Source: Aspidapion aeneum
Taxonomy: Eukaryota; Arthropoda; Insecta; Coleoptera; Brentidae
Length of the DNA stretch: 64,000 nt
Reading direction: 5' to 3'
Assembly: GCA_963576565.1 (NCBI GenBank)
Contig: OY755039.1
Coordinates: 130,465,140-130,529,139 of the forward strand
Shown here: one piece after another, positions 21,790 through 33,640 of the stretch
Layout: every line of letters starts with the position of its first letter
Position numbering within the stretch: position 1 is the stretch's first letter
Made by a program: the position numbers and the translations under genes
The notes under the pieces: model-generated
The model's input: only the letters and a program-made list of their open reading frames with translations
Database searches by the model: none
What the model was told of the DNA's origin: nothing

Positions 21790-23040
21790 AATTTACACCT
21801 AGTGTGCGGAAACTAGCCTTTTTTTACATAAATAACTTTAAACTATATCTCTGTTGATGAATTGTCTTATTAAATACGATAAACTTAATTATTTAAAAAA
21901 GGGCAACATATTAGAACCTTTTTTGAGTAAGAATCTATCACATTAGAATTAAACTTATTCAAATAATAATAATTAGATTTAAAATATAACAGACAACTGT
22001 TAAATGGTGTACACTGAGTTACTCCGATTTCTAAACCAAAATATTTTCTTTTTTTATTTATTTGTAACTTTTGTGTGTATATTATTGTTCCAACGAAAAA
22101 AATGGCCTATATATAAATATTAAAACTTTTTGCATTCAAGTGAAAAAATTATTTAAACCTTCAACCAAAATGTAGACCTTTTCACCAGTATTTACTAAGA
22201 CCTTGAGACTTTGTAGACCGGGATTAATTATTAAGTCTATAGACTTGATACCGACCGGTTTAAGTGTATTTTTTTAATATTCAAGGTCAAATAACTGCAA
22301 AGATTTGGTTCACTCTAATGTGCAATATGATAGTTAACATTTCTCAGTGAGTTTTATCTCATATAAATTCAAATTAACTTTAGAAATAAAGAAAAACCAC
22401 ATAAAAATTTTGTAAGCAAATGTCATTTTTTAGAAACTTAGTCCGTGCAGTCGTAGGATTTCCGCTAAAAATAGTCTCAAATTGTAGTACCACCCCTGAG
22501 GGGTGGTTTAAAGTTCGAAAAGCAATAGAAATAGTCCATGATTGACAAAAAACTTACATACAAAAATATTCAAAGCTAAATAATACATAAATAACTTAAA
22601 ACTGTATCTGTAGATGCATTACCGTATTAAATACGTATCAATATTTTAATACTGTAAAAAGCACAAGATATATTATTATTAGAATCCCTTTTCAATTACA
22701 CATTCACTAAAACAATCGACCATCGGTTTAATCGTCGCTAATTTAAAAAATTAACATGTAAAATATAGCGGACAGCTGACACTGACTTACACCGTTTTTA
22801 TTCGACATTCCCTAGTGGAGGTTTAAATATGGCTACCATTGTAAAACCAAAATGTTTTATTATTTTTATTTATTTATAACCTTTGTGTGGAAATAATGCC
22901 TTTGTTACAACGAAAAAAGATGGCCCATATCCCAAGGTATTTATGAACAATTTATATAAATATTAAAAACTATTGCATTCACGGGAAAAGTAAGTTAAAC
23001 CTTCAACCAAAATGTAGACTTTTAAACCTAGGATTGTAGC

Positions 23041-23800
23041 ACTTAGCACTGTAGACCCTTTAGTAAATACTGGTGTTAAGCTTTCAGTTTAAAAATTTAG
23101 TAAGTACTTAGCACTCTATCATAAATACTGGTAATAGTGTTCACCGTACGTCATTTACAAACAATATTTAATTTTGTTCGGTGAAGGTACTCATAAAAGT
23201 CACAAGGGTTTAAGTCTGAGAGTACGAAATGCGAGCGGGACGAATTGCAAACATTTTAGAAATTCAAAAGCTCACCAATAGAGTCTCTCCCTCCGGAAGG
23301 AAAACATAATGTGAATAACACGCCAACAATGAAATTCCTTGTGTGGAAAATCTTAGAATTTGTCTAGACAGGCATGATTTATAGCTTACTGCTATAGGTG
23401 GTGAACGGACTGGAGAAAGTTTTAGGCATGCAAAAGTTAGATTTAACTAGAGTCCCTGTAGACAGATATGGACGGAATAAAAGTCGCCACCCGACAAAGT
23501 TTTCAAAGTAATAAAAATGGCTAGAGGGTAAGTCCACATCAATTCAACCAATTTAAAAATATTCTTTGATGAGTTTTTGTGTAGTTATTCTCCACCTAAT
23601 AAAAAGTAAAAATACATTTTTTTTAATTTTTTGGTTGCATATTTTTTGAGTTATGCGTTTCCAAAAATAAAAATATTGACTCATTTTAAGCCAGCATCGG
23701 TTCCTTTAAACTTCTATAATTTTTAAACCGTTCAAGATAATTAGCTGAAACTCGCTATCTTTAGAGAACGGTTCACATGCCAAACTTTGATGTGTTGATA
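23041..23800. other. Non-coding stretch; part is repeated inverted at 28.2 kb
   Basis: About 23,525-23,660 (GGGTAAGTCCACATCAATTC and on) resembles, in reverse, 28,200-28,345 (GATTTGATATGGACTTACCC). No gene seen. Confidence 0.4.
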
Positions 23801-24009
23801 CCCAAGTAACATTATTACCACTCAAGGTTTTATTAATTTGGTTCCTAGGTTATTTAGAGGGTGCTGTTATGGGTTTTAGGATCAATTTGGCTACATAAAG
23901 GTAATTTATATTGCCAATTACCTAAAGGGGTGTTATACAACCAAAAAGTGATTTATAAAGGGAGTATAATAAAACTGATATTCCTTCTGTTCCTCTTAGA
24001 TACTTTTGG

Positions 24010-24470
24010 TGTTATTGATTTCTGATTTATAAAGATGGTCATATAAAACCATTTTACCTAAAGTTTTGAAAAAGAAATAAATATAAACTTTGGTCATTTA
24101 GTTTTTTGCATTACTTTAGGTCATCACAAAAGTGTTTTATAATAGAGCTAAAAGGTTATCTTATATCCTTTTGTTTTTATAGTTACCAGTAGTTTAAAAG
24201 TAAATATGATTAGATAGGCGGCCATATAGAACCTAGTTTCCTTAAGGTTTTTAAGAGTGGTAAATATAAACTTTAGACTTTTGGTTTTTGCCATTACTTT
24301 TAGGCATTTTAAAAAGGTTTTATAGAAAGGCTTAAAGGTAAACTTAATTCTTTTGTATTTATAGTTACCCATAGCTGTATATTAAATATTATTTGAATAG
24401 GCGGCCATATAAAACCTTGTTTCCTTAAGGGTTCTAACAGAAGTAAGTAAATACTTTCGTGTTTTATTTT
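24010..24470 (+). repeat. ~183-bp tandem repeat, about 2.5 copies
   Basis: Units are marked by AAAACCATTTTACCTAAAG (24,046), GAACCTAGTTTCCTTAAGG (24,227) and AAAACCTTGTTTCCTTAAGG (24,411), and by TTTTGTTTTTATAGTTACC. The 74-codon minus ORF at 24,148-24,372 follows the repeat. Confidence 0.7.
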
Positions 24471-25382
24471 TTTTAGGTATTTCCTGTAAAAATAATAGAT
24501 ATACCTAGGTACAGATTGTTACCTACCTATTGCAAGATTGATTATTTAAAGCCCAGTAATTATAGTTGAGTTTCCGTCCTCCTGGGTAGGACACCCATGC
24601 CTAGATAAGGCCTGTTTAGACGGCCAATATAAGAGGTTGCCCTCCAACCTGCAGGCACAACGAATATTATTGCACTGGCCCTCTTGATTGTGTCAAAAGT
24701 ACACGATAAAAAACATTTAAAAGTGTTGAATTATACGCTTTTAAACACTTTAAAAATAAATAGAAAAATCTTAAGTGAGGTTATGTTGACTATGTTTACA
24801 TTGTTCTTTTTTGTTGGTATCATAAGGGCACTCAAAAATCCTTGTTGCGATACAGTAACAAATAAAACCAAGTGACCACTATAAAACCATAATGGGGTAT
24901 ATAAATTTATTTAATAAATATTGTAAAGAGAAAATATTTATCTAGTCGTTTTATCAGTGTTTTTTAACAATAATTTTACTTTAATTTTGATTTATGTAAA
25001 CCAAACAGACTTTTTTAATGGTGAATAGTGTAAATGATTTTTTTTTAATTTTAAATATTTGTAATTTTGTTATCAAAAAACTATTAAAAAGCATTCTTGT
25101 GCTGGCGCGCTTGTTTTGAGAGCTTTTCAGATACGATTTTATCAGAAAAATAAATCTGGCAGGCAATTTGATCATCAACAAATCGACAAACTCGGTATAT
25201 TTTTATGTGATAAAATAATTTTGGGACTCTGACATTTTTGGCAATTTTGTGACCTAAATTATTTTATATAGCCATTGTGAATCTAAAATATCGCCATAGC
25301 TTTTATAGGAAAACTTCTTTACTTTAAAGGTATTGTGGTATTCAATAGAATCGCGAGGATACCAAATTACCAAATCTAGTTT

Positions 25383-26136
25383 TAGCTCACACATATACTA
25401 TACTATAGTAGTGTGAGCTATGGTGATCCTAATTTTTTCGAGAAAAAAAAAGTTGCTCCGATTTCAAAATTTTTTATATATCTTTGCGTTTCAGATGATT
25501 TTGAAACTTTTTTGTTGCGCCGTCTGTGTGTCTGTCTGTCTGTCTGTCTGTATGTCTGTCTTTCTGTCTGTCTGTCTGCCTGTCTGTCTGTCTGTCTGTC
25601 TGTATGTCTGTCTGTAACGACCAACGCGCATAACTCAAAAACCGCTTGGCCGATTTCAATGAAATTTGGTACCTAGACTGGGTCTTGGGTCGAGATGGTC
25701 CCATTTAAAAACGAACAAAATCCACCGAACATAAACCAAATAAAAGGGTGGGGATAGATTTCAAAAACTAGAGTTATAGTTACATCAAATGATATCACAT
25801 GAAAGGTAATTGAGTCTGGAAATAAACAAAATACATTTTAATTTATTTAAAAAAAAAGGGTGGGGGTATATTTCAAAAATTAGAGTTTAAGTAAAAATAT
25901 GGCGTGTGTGATATCAAACGAAAGGTAATTGAGTCCGGAGTTTAACAAAATACATTTTAGTTTTTGTGTTTTTTTAAGGGTGGGGGTGGATTTCAAAAAT
26001 TTGAGTTTAAGTCAAAACATGGCTTGTGTGGTATCAAACAAAAGGTAATTTAGTGTGGAGTTGAATAAAATATATTTTAGTTTTTAGTTATATTAGCTCA
26101 CACGTACACTATAACTATAGTACCTAGTGTGAGCTT
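25383..26136 (+). mobile_element. Helentron/HINE-like element with GTCT microsatellite
   Basis: Both ends are hairpins: TAGCTCACAC...GTGTGAGCTA at 25,383-25,420 and TAGCTCACAC...GTGTGAGCTTA at 26,094-26,137. Between them lie a (TGTC)n tract (25,524-25,617), the phrase CCGATTTCAATGAAATTTGG, and three tandem ~115-bp units starting AAGGGTGGGG at about 25,745, 25,857 and 25,977. The combination of hairpin ends, a GTCY microsatellite and short tandem repeats is known from Helentron-associated elements (mini-me/DINE-type). ORFs across the TGTC tract are artefacts. A diverged inverted copy lies at 48,830-49,265. Confidence 0.6.
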
Positions 26137-26463
26137 AGGGGCCCATATATTGGCAGAGTATTATAATAGGATAGAGGACGTTTCTGAGTTGCCTTTAGAA
26201 CCTGGCATAATCGCTTTAGGCTCTAAAAGGTTCTATTCTGGTGGAACCGCTAGAGGGCGAAGCTGGAGTTTATTTCTTATGGTTTTATAGTGAGTTTAAT
26301 ACATAGGTTGCCACCACCAATTGGGGAGTCCCATTTAGGAGGTCTAAGGGGTATATAAGGGTAATGGGAACGTGCTAGCGACCAAACATTGAAACTAATG
26401 GTTTTAAGGAAAGGCGCTGGCAACCGTTTAGCTTCTGCTATAAATAAAGAAATGTTACTTGGG

Positions 26464-28725
26464 TAGCCTCAATTCCTATAAAAAAGGATAAAGGATCTAT
26501 GCCAAAATTATATTTTTAATGAAATCTCAATAACGGATTTTTTGTTTTTCTTAATTTTTATAAATTTTTTTCTTAGACTACATTGTTTACATGTGTGCTA
26601 AATTTTGCCTTGGGATTATAATGGGATCATAGTTAAAAAAATTTATTTATATCTTGATGCATATATTATTTGATATTTTTATTACTATAAAAATGAATAT
26701 CTAAAGTGGACATATTGTTATGAGGCATCTTATTTATGTAGCATGTATATTATAAAAACGTGGATACAATGGGCATCTGGTTTCGCTACGTTGACATTTA
26801 AATAAAGAAACAATTAAAAAACGTACTTACATAATAACGGGCTCATAAGAATAATTGAGAACCTGTACATAAATGCCCCCTTTTCGCTCTTTCAGGATGC
26901 AATGTTTGATATTGATGAAAATTGTTACATTATTTATCTCTTAAACAGTGGTTGCGCGTAAAGTAAAACTTTAGGGGTGCACACCAAAAAATTATTGCAG
27001 CCAAACCCCACAGATAACGCCAAGTTATCTCAGTGCACTAATTTAAGCTGCACCTTTCACAGTCAACGGCAACCGAGATGCGGGCGTTATCGATCGCCGC
27101 AATTGATTCACAAGAGCATGAACCGAAGTAAGGACCAGATTCTGTGTACTGTAATATTGTATATTTCGTGCACAGAATTTGGATCCAGTTAAGCGGAGCG
27201 CTGGCGGTAGCCGACCTTCGCATCCTCGTTTCAACTCAAATACAAACACATACATACCGGGTATTAATTTTTAGTTAGTATTCAAGACTTTGGTGAATTC
27301 CTTTTGGGGTCTATTGATACTTTATGATGAAATGATTAATTAAATAATGCTCAGGAGAGTACATGCACGTGCACGTGCACTTATGGAGGAACCGCCACTG
27401 CTCCTAAAATAGTGGCAAAATTGGCCATAAGGTAATTAAATATTAGAGGTGGCGTATTATTTTGACTGATGACTTTTTGTAAAAACAAAAGTTGCGTAAA
27501 CATGACGTTTCGTAGCGTGTTTTCTCAGTCTGTTTGGTTTTGCGACGTATCCGTTGTGGAAATTAATTTGATTTTACGTAGTTACCGTAATCGAAATGGT
27601 AGATAGAAATCGAAGAAAAAAAGTTGGTATTTTCCACTAAATGTTGCAACCCCTATGATAACCAAAATCATCCCATGATAGTGAGGAATTCCAGAAATAT
27701 GACAGAGTGGATGTGTAATCTTAACTTAGGCGTCGAAATAAGTAAGTGAAAATGATTAAAAACTTTTAAAATTGTATAATTCCAGTCACGGCTAATTTAT
27801 AGGTAAAATATTAAAGTAAGGGAATTGTCAAATAGTTATATTTACGGTAAATAAAAGAATTTTTAACAACATCAATTTACAAAAATAAATTTTTAAATGA
27901 GAACCCACTGTCATCCCATGATAAAACTTGTCCTACATGTAAATAAATATTCTAGAAAACCAATATAAAAAAATTGAACAAAATAAAAAATCGGTTTTTA
28001 AACTGCATCAAAAAATTTTTGTGGTGAGACCCCTGCATTTTTTTTTACAAGAAGGATTCCACTAGGCATACCATAATTAAGCTTGTAGACCTATAAGATT
28101 ACACAGCAACTTTTACCTCGATATGCCCAAGACTTTATTAATAACAAGGGTTTAAAGAAATCAAGTCAGTGCTAAAAAAGACGATATTAAGCATTTAAAA
28201 AAATTAATAACTCAAAAACTAGACTGCCAAAAAATCAAAAAATTTGCATTTTTACTTCTTTCTACTTAGTAAAAAATTTAACCAAAAATTATGAAAATCT
28301 AAGGTGACAAGGTCCAAACCATTGGTTGATTTGATATGGACTTACCCTATACCGAAAATACTCTACTGTCCGGATCGCCTTTCTTTATCCGATAAATAAC
28401 CATGAGTTTTAAAAAAAATAATATTTGCCAAATTTGACAAATAGATACGGACTTGTTAATCAGTCAAATTAGGGCGAGTTTGGAAATTAATCGACAAACG
28501 ACATAATATGACGTATATCTCACATTCACATTTTTGTTCCGCCCGATTCTCATCAAAAAATAAAAAAAAAACACGATGAAACCAGCAAAACACGCCTTTT
28601 TCGATTCTAATTTTTTCCTAAAAGATTCTCTGCACAAGCACATGGAAACAATATTTTTTATGTAACGTTCAATTCGGGCTGCCGCGATCTTGTGATATCA
28701 GATCTTCATCATCCGAGTCACTATC
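26464..28725. other. Non-coding region, mostly unassigned
   Basis: No domain was found in any frame. About 27,040-27,240 is less AT-rich (CGATCGCCGC, CTGGCGGTAGCC) and could be a promoter or LTR piece, but nothing proves it. GCACGTGCACGTGC at 27,366-27,380 is a short palindrome. 28,200-28,345 is the inverted partner of 23,525-23,660. Confidence 0.4.
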
Positions 28726-29480
28726 TACAGTGATATCCACGGTAGGTATCCACCGGTAAGGTATAAATGAAAAAAAAATTTCGATTTAGATTCTGATTTT
28801 CTGGAAATTGCTCCTGCTTGGTTTCAAATTAAGATGTTAAGAAAATGAGCCTAATCAATTAATATACAGGGTGGTTTAGTAGGCTGATTTGAAGATGTAA
28901 GTTGTAAATGCGAAAAAAGGTCCGATTTATTTTTTTTAATTTTCTAAGAATTGCTCCTGGTTGGTCTGTAATTAAGATGTTAAAAAATGAAACTAATCAA
29001 AAATCTACATGGTGGTTTAATAGGCTGATTTGATAAAAAGTGTGAGTAAAATACTCTTGTTTTAAAAGATATCGGAAAATATTATAAAAAGAGTTGTTTA
29101 GATTCCAAAGTTACGGCATATTCTCAATTTGCAGAAAAGTCATCCAACTCTCATTTTATAAGTTGATTATGAAAATTTTGTTTAGACGATTTTAATTTGA
29201 TTTTTCTGAAAGTTCTGAATCAGTTTTAGCTTTTGATTCTAAACAACTTTTCTTAATAACCTTGTCTGATATCTCTTCAAACAAAGGTACTTTACTCTTA
29301 TAACTTTTCATCAAATCAACCTACTAAACCACCCTGTATATTAATTGGTTTGGCTCAGTTTCCTAACATGTCAGTTTAAGACTAAGCAGGACCGATTTTC
29401 ACAAAATCAGAATCTAAAGCCAAATTTTTTTGTCATTTATACCTTCCCGTAACTCAATCCGTGGACGTGGACACACTGTA
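28726..29480. mobile_element. Fold-back MITE with ~300-bp arms
   Basis: The left arm (ACAGTGATATCCACGG, GGTATAAATGAAAAAAAA, AGATTCTGATTTTCTGG, CAGGGTGGTTTAGTAGGC) is mirrored by the right arm. The inner pair TA|CAGGGTGGTTTAGTAGGCTG (about 28,870) and its inverse near 29,335 have their own TA borders, so one CAGGGTG MITE may sit inside another. Non-coding. Confidence 0.65.
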
Positions 29481-31454
29481 TATCTTCCAAGATGTCCATC
29501 GCAACTTTGCTTACTACACCGTAGAGCGTTTAACAAAAAAAGAAAAACAAAAAAAGAAAAACAAAAAAATTTAAAAATCACACAGCCTAGCAAAAAAAAC
29601 ATTCATTGAAGATTGCTCACCGACCCCCAGAGTAGTGTATTCGATCGATGAGCTCATTTTAGCATTTTTAGGAGTTCGCCCATATAGTTTTTTTTGTCAA
29701 GCACTGCTATCATTTTTTACAACAATTTATACCTATTGTGTTTTTGCAGCTGCAGTTTTGCGAATCCATGCAGTGTTTTCTATCAAATTGTGGAAACAAT
29801 TCTATCAAATTGGGGAAACAATTCTACAAATTGATATAGGTTGTTTTATTTTCCTAAAAATAAAATGTTCCAAGATAAGTGGAAAAGGAGTTTACTACGT
29901 CCACCTGCAAAAATTGAAAACAACACAAATACCTGTGAGGAAAGTTGATATTATAACTGGGTAATAATTTCCAGTTTTTAAGAATTCTTTTATAGAACTT
30001 ATTCACTTATTTATTAGCTACCTAAATTATTTAAGGTTTAGATATTGTCTATTCTAAACATTTTTTTTGCCAGCTAATTCTTGCCGCGTTTGTAATAATT
30101 ATATAAAAATTTAAAATTGGTTATACACAGCTTGACAAACGTCTTATTACTAGACGATGTTTAAACTTAATTTTTGACTTTACGCACGTATATTGGATAA
30201 GATCAAAAGTATTATATAATAAATTAATTACGTCATTTGTTAATACAGGGGCAATTAAAAAAAGAAGATTTTCAACTAGAACTTACATTAAAAACTGAAA
30301 CATGACATATAAGACAAATCCACTCAGCTTTCAAAATTCTTAGTGAACTCTATTGTGATGGACAACGAACAGAAAATAATGTTTAGAGAAGTTTTGGCAA
30401 ACCAGCAAAGAGTACAAAATTTATTACGAGAGAGATTAGACATACTATTTTTATACTTACTTAGGTTAAGTATAGCTTTTACGAATAAAACCTATTTATT
30501 TTACAAATTTTGCTTAGAAAATAAGTTCTCAAAATCTTCAATGCCTCTTCTTCTATCTAGAATCATGTAAAATGTCTAAGCATAGAAGGATATGTTTTAT
30601 AGTCATTAAGTTAATTAATTATATTTATTACTACCATCCAAAGTACCTACTAACCGACCAAATATAATCTTTTGGGTAGTTAAGTACCGGGTGATTCACT
30701 ATATTTTGTGTAAAAGTGCAAATACAAAAGTTTTATAATTTATCAAAAGCCTTTCAACCTATGTGCATGATAGATGTTGTCAAATGTCATTCTATGAGTT
30801 CGGTGGGTATTACCCTTGCTGAGATAAGAACCCTGAAGTGTAAGCCTTTTACAGAAAGCGTGTAATCAATCAACTTTATTACTGAAAATTTAATCATGTT
30901 TTAAACGATGTATCCCCTACGTGAGCCAAGTCCACGGTTAGCACTTAATTGACATTCATAAGTAGGGGTTATTTTTTAGAATCACAAAAAAAATCATGTT
31001 TTTTTTTAGGTACTACTACGTTTGCAAGCTGAGGGTCTTTTTTTCGCTCTAATGAATGGCCCAATATAATGATTGAAAGAGTACTATTGGCCAAAGACCA
31101 CTTCCCTTGGTATGATCGATACCCATTTGCAGAATACCCACCCAGAAGCGACTATTGATGCATGGTGTCGTAGGTCTGTCCGCCTGTAAGACAAATTAGA
31201 ATGCTTAATCCCATTCCTGAGAGATCAAAAAGTGGTTGCCTCGCGATAAAAAGTTTTTAAATAATTTGACATGTTTTTCAAATAAAAAAGTTAAAAGATG
31301 TAATTACGAACCAAAAATTTTTCTTTCATTAATATTTCCGATTCTCTAGGGAGAAGGGGGCGCAGTCAGGGCCGGATTTTCCCGTTGTGCAAACCTTGCG
31401 CCGCACGAGGGCGGCAGCTTGAGGGTTGGCAAATTCTATCTAGGTATTAAGGTA
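29481..31454. other. Non-coding region with two unassigned ORFs
   Basis: The plus ORFs at 29,635-29,964 (109 codons, two hydrophobic stretches: ILAFLGVRPYSFF and FFTTIYTYCVFAAAVL) and 30,343-30,570 (75 codons, MDNEQKIMFREVLANQQRVQ) have no domain I know. The second begins with a plausible protein-like stretch, but no exon structure supports it. An isolated GTCAGGGCCGGATTTTCCCG near 31,363 looks like one hAT-type end. Confidence 0.35.
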
Positions 31455-31805
31455 CAGGAGAACTCCGATTATCCGTGCTCCACGGGACCGGACGAGGCAC
31501 GGATAAGTGAGAAGCACGGATAATCCGAACATTCATTTATTACATGTTACATACATATTATGTATATATACTCAAAATATGACAGAAAAAAAAAGATCCC
31601 ATAAGTTCAAACTAAGTTTATATGTATGTATTGCATAAAAAGATAACAGAACAAAAAATATAATTCTACATAAGGTTTTGGTCGAGCGATTTCCGGTAAC
31701 GCTATTTCGATAGAACTTCAAAAACACAATTTCGATGATGGGAAATCATAGCATGGATAATCCGCAGCCCGGATAATCCGCGCACGGATAATTGGGGTTC
31801 TACTG
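31455..31805. mobile_element. pogo/Tigger-type MITE
   Basis: The left end is CAGGAGAACTCCGATTATCC; the right end, reversed, is CAGTAGAACCCCAATTATCC; each is bordered by TA. CAGTAGAACCCCGATTATCC-type ends are characteristic of pogo/Tigger elements. Copies of CGGATAATCCG-like words are scattered near both ends. No transposase inside. A lone similar end, CAGTAGAACCCCGATGACAG, lies at 43,510. Confidence 0.8.
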
Positions 31806-31809
31806 TAGT

Positions 31810-31943
31810 CAGTGGCGTATATAGAAAAAAGTTTTGGGGGGGCCCGAGACAGTTTAGACAGTTACGGGGGGGCCCAAGACCTCATGAGGCCGTATTTTAT
31901 GCTATTTTATGTTTGTATTCATGAAAAATGTGGAAAAACACTG
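31810..31943. mobile_element. hAT-type MITE with perfect 8-bp TSD
   Basis: ACTGTAGT is duplicated at 31,802-31,809 and 31,944-31,951. The element begins CAGTGGCGTATATAGAAAAA and ends in CACTG (outer right repeat eroded). Inner sequence, including CCTCATGAGGCCGTATTTTA, is shared with 49,075-49,209. It landed at the edge of the pogo MITE, so it is younger. Confidence 0.85.
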
Positions 31944-32123
31944 ACTGTAGTATATATATAAAAAGAACTTTCGCAAAGATGACGTAAAGGTGAGCAAAAA
32001 GGTTTTTACACAAAGCGTGCAAAATGCCGTTTTTAGTTCGAGTTTGCCGAGCGCAAAACCTTATTTTCTATGGTAGTCTTAAAAAAACCATATTGTGCGA
32101 ATTGGCGACCAGCTGTGGCGGCG

Positions 32124-32646
32124 CGTGCTACCTGTCAACCTCCGGGGTAGCTATTCTGGGTCTTGAACGATGTGACCATCCCCATCACATTCTTTGACCA
32201 AGACCAAACTCTGAACGTTGGCGTATTTTGTGAAATGACTTGTCGCGACCAATGGTATAGTCGCCATAAAGTGAAATCTCTTCTCCTGCCCCGTACCGAC
32301 TGAATGTTTCGCAGTTGGATCGTAGGAGAATCTTGTGCAATGGAGGTCTTTTCGCAAAGCACGTGACGGCTCGAATCTAATTTAAAGCTTGCAATTGGCT
32401 AAAGCATGTGATGGGGACTATCACATCGTTCAAGACCCAGAATAGGTACCCCGAAGCAAAAAGTTTCTTATAGAGGTTGGAAAAAAAGGCTCTTGTATGA
32501 GGGCGGCCAGACCTGGCTCAGGTTGCCTGAAACTGATTTGATTTGACTGTGAATAAACCATATTTAAAGAATGATTTTAAGAGATATAAAAATTGTAAGG
32601 AAATACAAAATATAGTAAGCTAAAAAAAGCTCGAAAATTGGACTTG
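32124..32646 (+). repeat. Dispersed repeat copy split by a MITE
   Basis: 32,130-32,143 and 32,453-32,646 together match 33,188-33,415 in direct orientation: CTGTCAACCTCCGG, AAAAAGTTTCTTAT, CTGGCTCAGGTTGCCTGAAA, AGCTCGAAAATTGGACTT. The class is unknown. No coding. Confidence 0.75.
32144..32452. mobile_element. MITE with GGGGTASCTATTCTGGG ends
   Basis: The TIR GGGGTAGCTATTCTGGGTCT and the reversed right end GGGGTACCTATTCTGGGTCT continue matching through CATCGTT-type sequence for over 30 bp. The second copy of the host repeat (33,205-33,225) lacks it, giving an empty site. The 75- and 68-codon minus ORFs inside carry no domain. Confidence 0.8.
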
Positions 32647-33027
32647 GGAATATCCAAAATTGTCATACTAGCATTATTAAAGGTAAGAAATCTCATTTTG
32701 GTATTAGTTCAAACATAACTTATACAGGGCCTTCTACATACGGATCCATATATTAAATTCTTTATATTTTTTCACCCTGTAAAGCTAAAACTATTTTAAC
32801 TTGATATTAAGTTAGGGCCAATATTTATCCATAAAAAACGTATTCTTAGTGAATATTGATATCGAAATGTTTGCGAGATATTGTTCATTAAACGAGAAAC
32901 ATCGAAAAAAAAATCATTATTCAATAAATTAAAATGGTTGGAATTTAATTAATTTAAAATACCAAAAAACAAAATTTTAAATTTACTTTAATAGATGATG
33001 GACGTGTTCGCCGTTTACTTAAGGTAA

Positions 33028-33050
33028 ACACACACACACACACACACACA
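33028..33050. repeat. (AC)n microsatellite
   Basis: Eleven or more AC dinucleotides. Confidence 0.9.
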
Positions 33051-33187
33051 GTACATTTTCTTAATCTCTTTGTCACGTGACGCCTCACATTTACGAGGGT
33101 ATTTTCAGAATCTTTAATAATATTGGCAGCTTCTTGAATTCTTTGTGAAAGTTCTTGTGGGGTATTTATTTCAAGATTGTATACTAG

Positions 33188-33415
33188 TTAAGGCGGGTGC
33201 TAACTGTCAACCTCCGGAACAAAAAGTTTCTTATGAGGGTCGGAAAAACAGGCTCTTGCAGCGGCCAAAGAGTTAGAACCGGACCTGGCTCAGGTTGCCT
33301 GAAACTGATTTGATTTGACTGTGAATAAACCATATTTAAAGATTGATTTTTAGAGATATAAATATTCGAAGGAGATACAAAATATAACAAGCTAAAAAAG
33401 CTCGAAAATTGGACT
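33188..33415 (+). repeat. Dispersed repeat, uninterrupted copy
   Basis: Direct match to 32,130-32,646 without the MITE at 32,144-32,452. The 68-codon minus ORF through it is not credible. Confidence 0.75.
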
Positions 33416-33640
33416 TCCGGATTGCATTTTATTCAATATGCCTCATTATAAATATTAATCGCATGCAATAACCTTTTCAATAAAGCCATATTTCCATTTT
33501 TTAACTTAATTGGTCTGGGTCCCGTTTTTAAGAGCTTATATGAAAAATGCTTTTTATTGATGTTTAACATTTATTTCTTAAAAAGTAACCCGAAAATTTT
33601 TAAAAACAGTATTTTGCATTATTTTTGTATTTTGATATTA

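Larger units (their letters stand above)
21340..23040 (+). repeat. ~0.85-kb tandem duplication (two diverged copies)
   Basis: Copy A (about 21,340-22,215) and copy B (about 22,270-23,040) share, in order: AAATAAAGAAAAACC, TCAGGGGTGGTTTAAAG or GAGGGGTGGTTTAAAG, ACATAAATAACTT, GTCTTATTAAATACG or CCGTATTAAATACG, and CCTTCAACCAAAATGTAGAC. A partial third copy lies at 35,660-35,875. Copy A alone carries a MITE at 21,551-21,789. No coding signal. Confidence 0.65.
23801..26463. mobile_element. Inverted-repeat element with TA flanks (CCCAAGTAACATT)
   Basis: The left terminus CCCAAGTAACATT at 23,801 and the inverted AATGTTACTTGGG ending at 26,463 are each bordered by TA. The 13-bp TIR and TA duplication suit a non-autonomous mariner-like element, but the length (2.66 kb), the internal tandem repeats and the nested HINE-like element make it composite. 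I recognise no transposase; the 63- and 74-codon ORFs inside have no domain. Confidence 0.5.

Noticed and set aside
25413..25704. Four ORFs around 25.5 kb on both strands
   Set aside because: All read through the (TGTC)n microsatellite; alternating residues only.
27038..27260. Possible promoter/first exon of a host gene (less AT-rich patch)
   Set aside because: No coding continuation, no convincing core promoter; cannot be supported.
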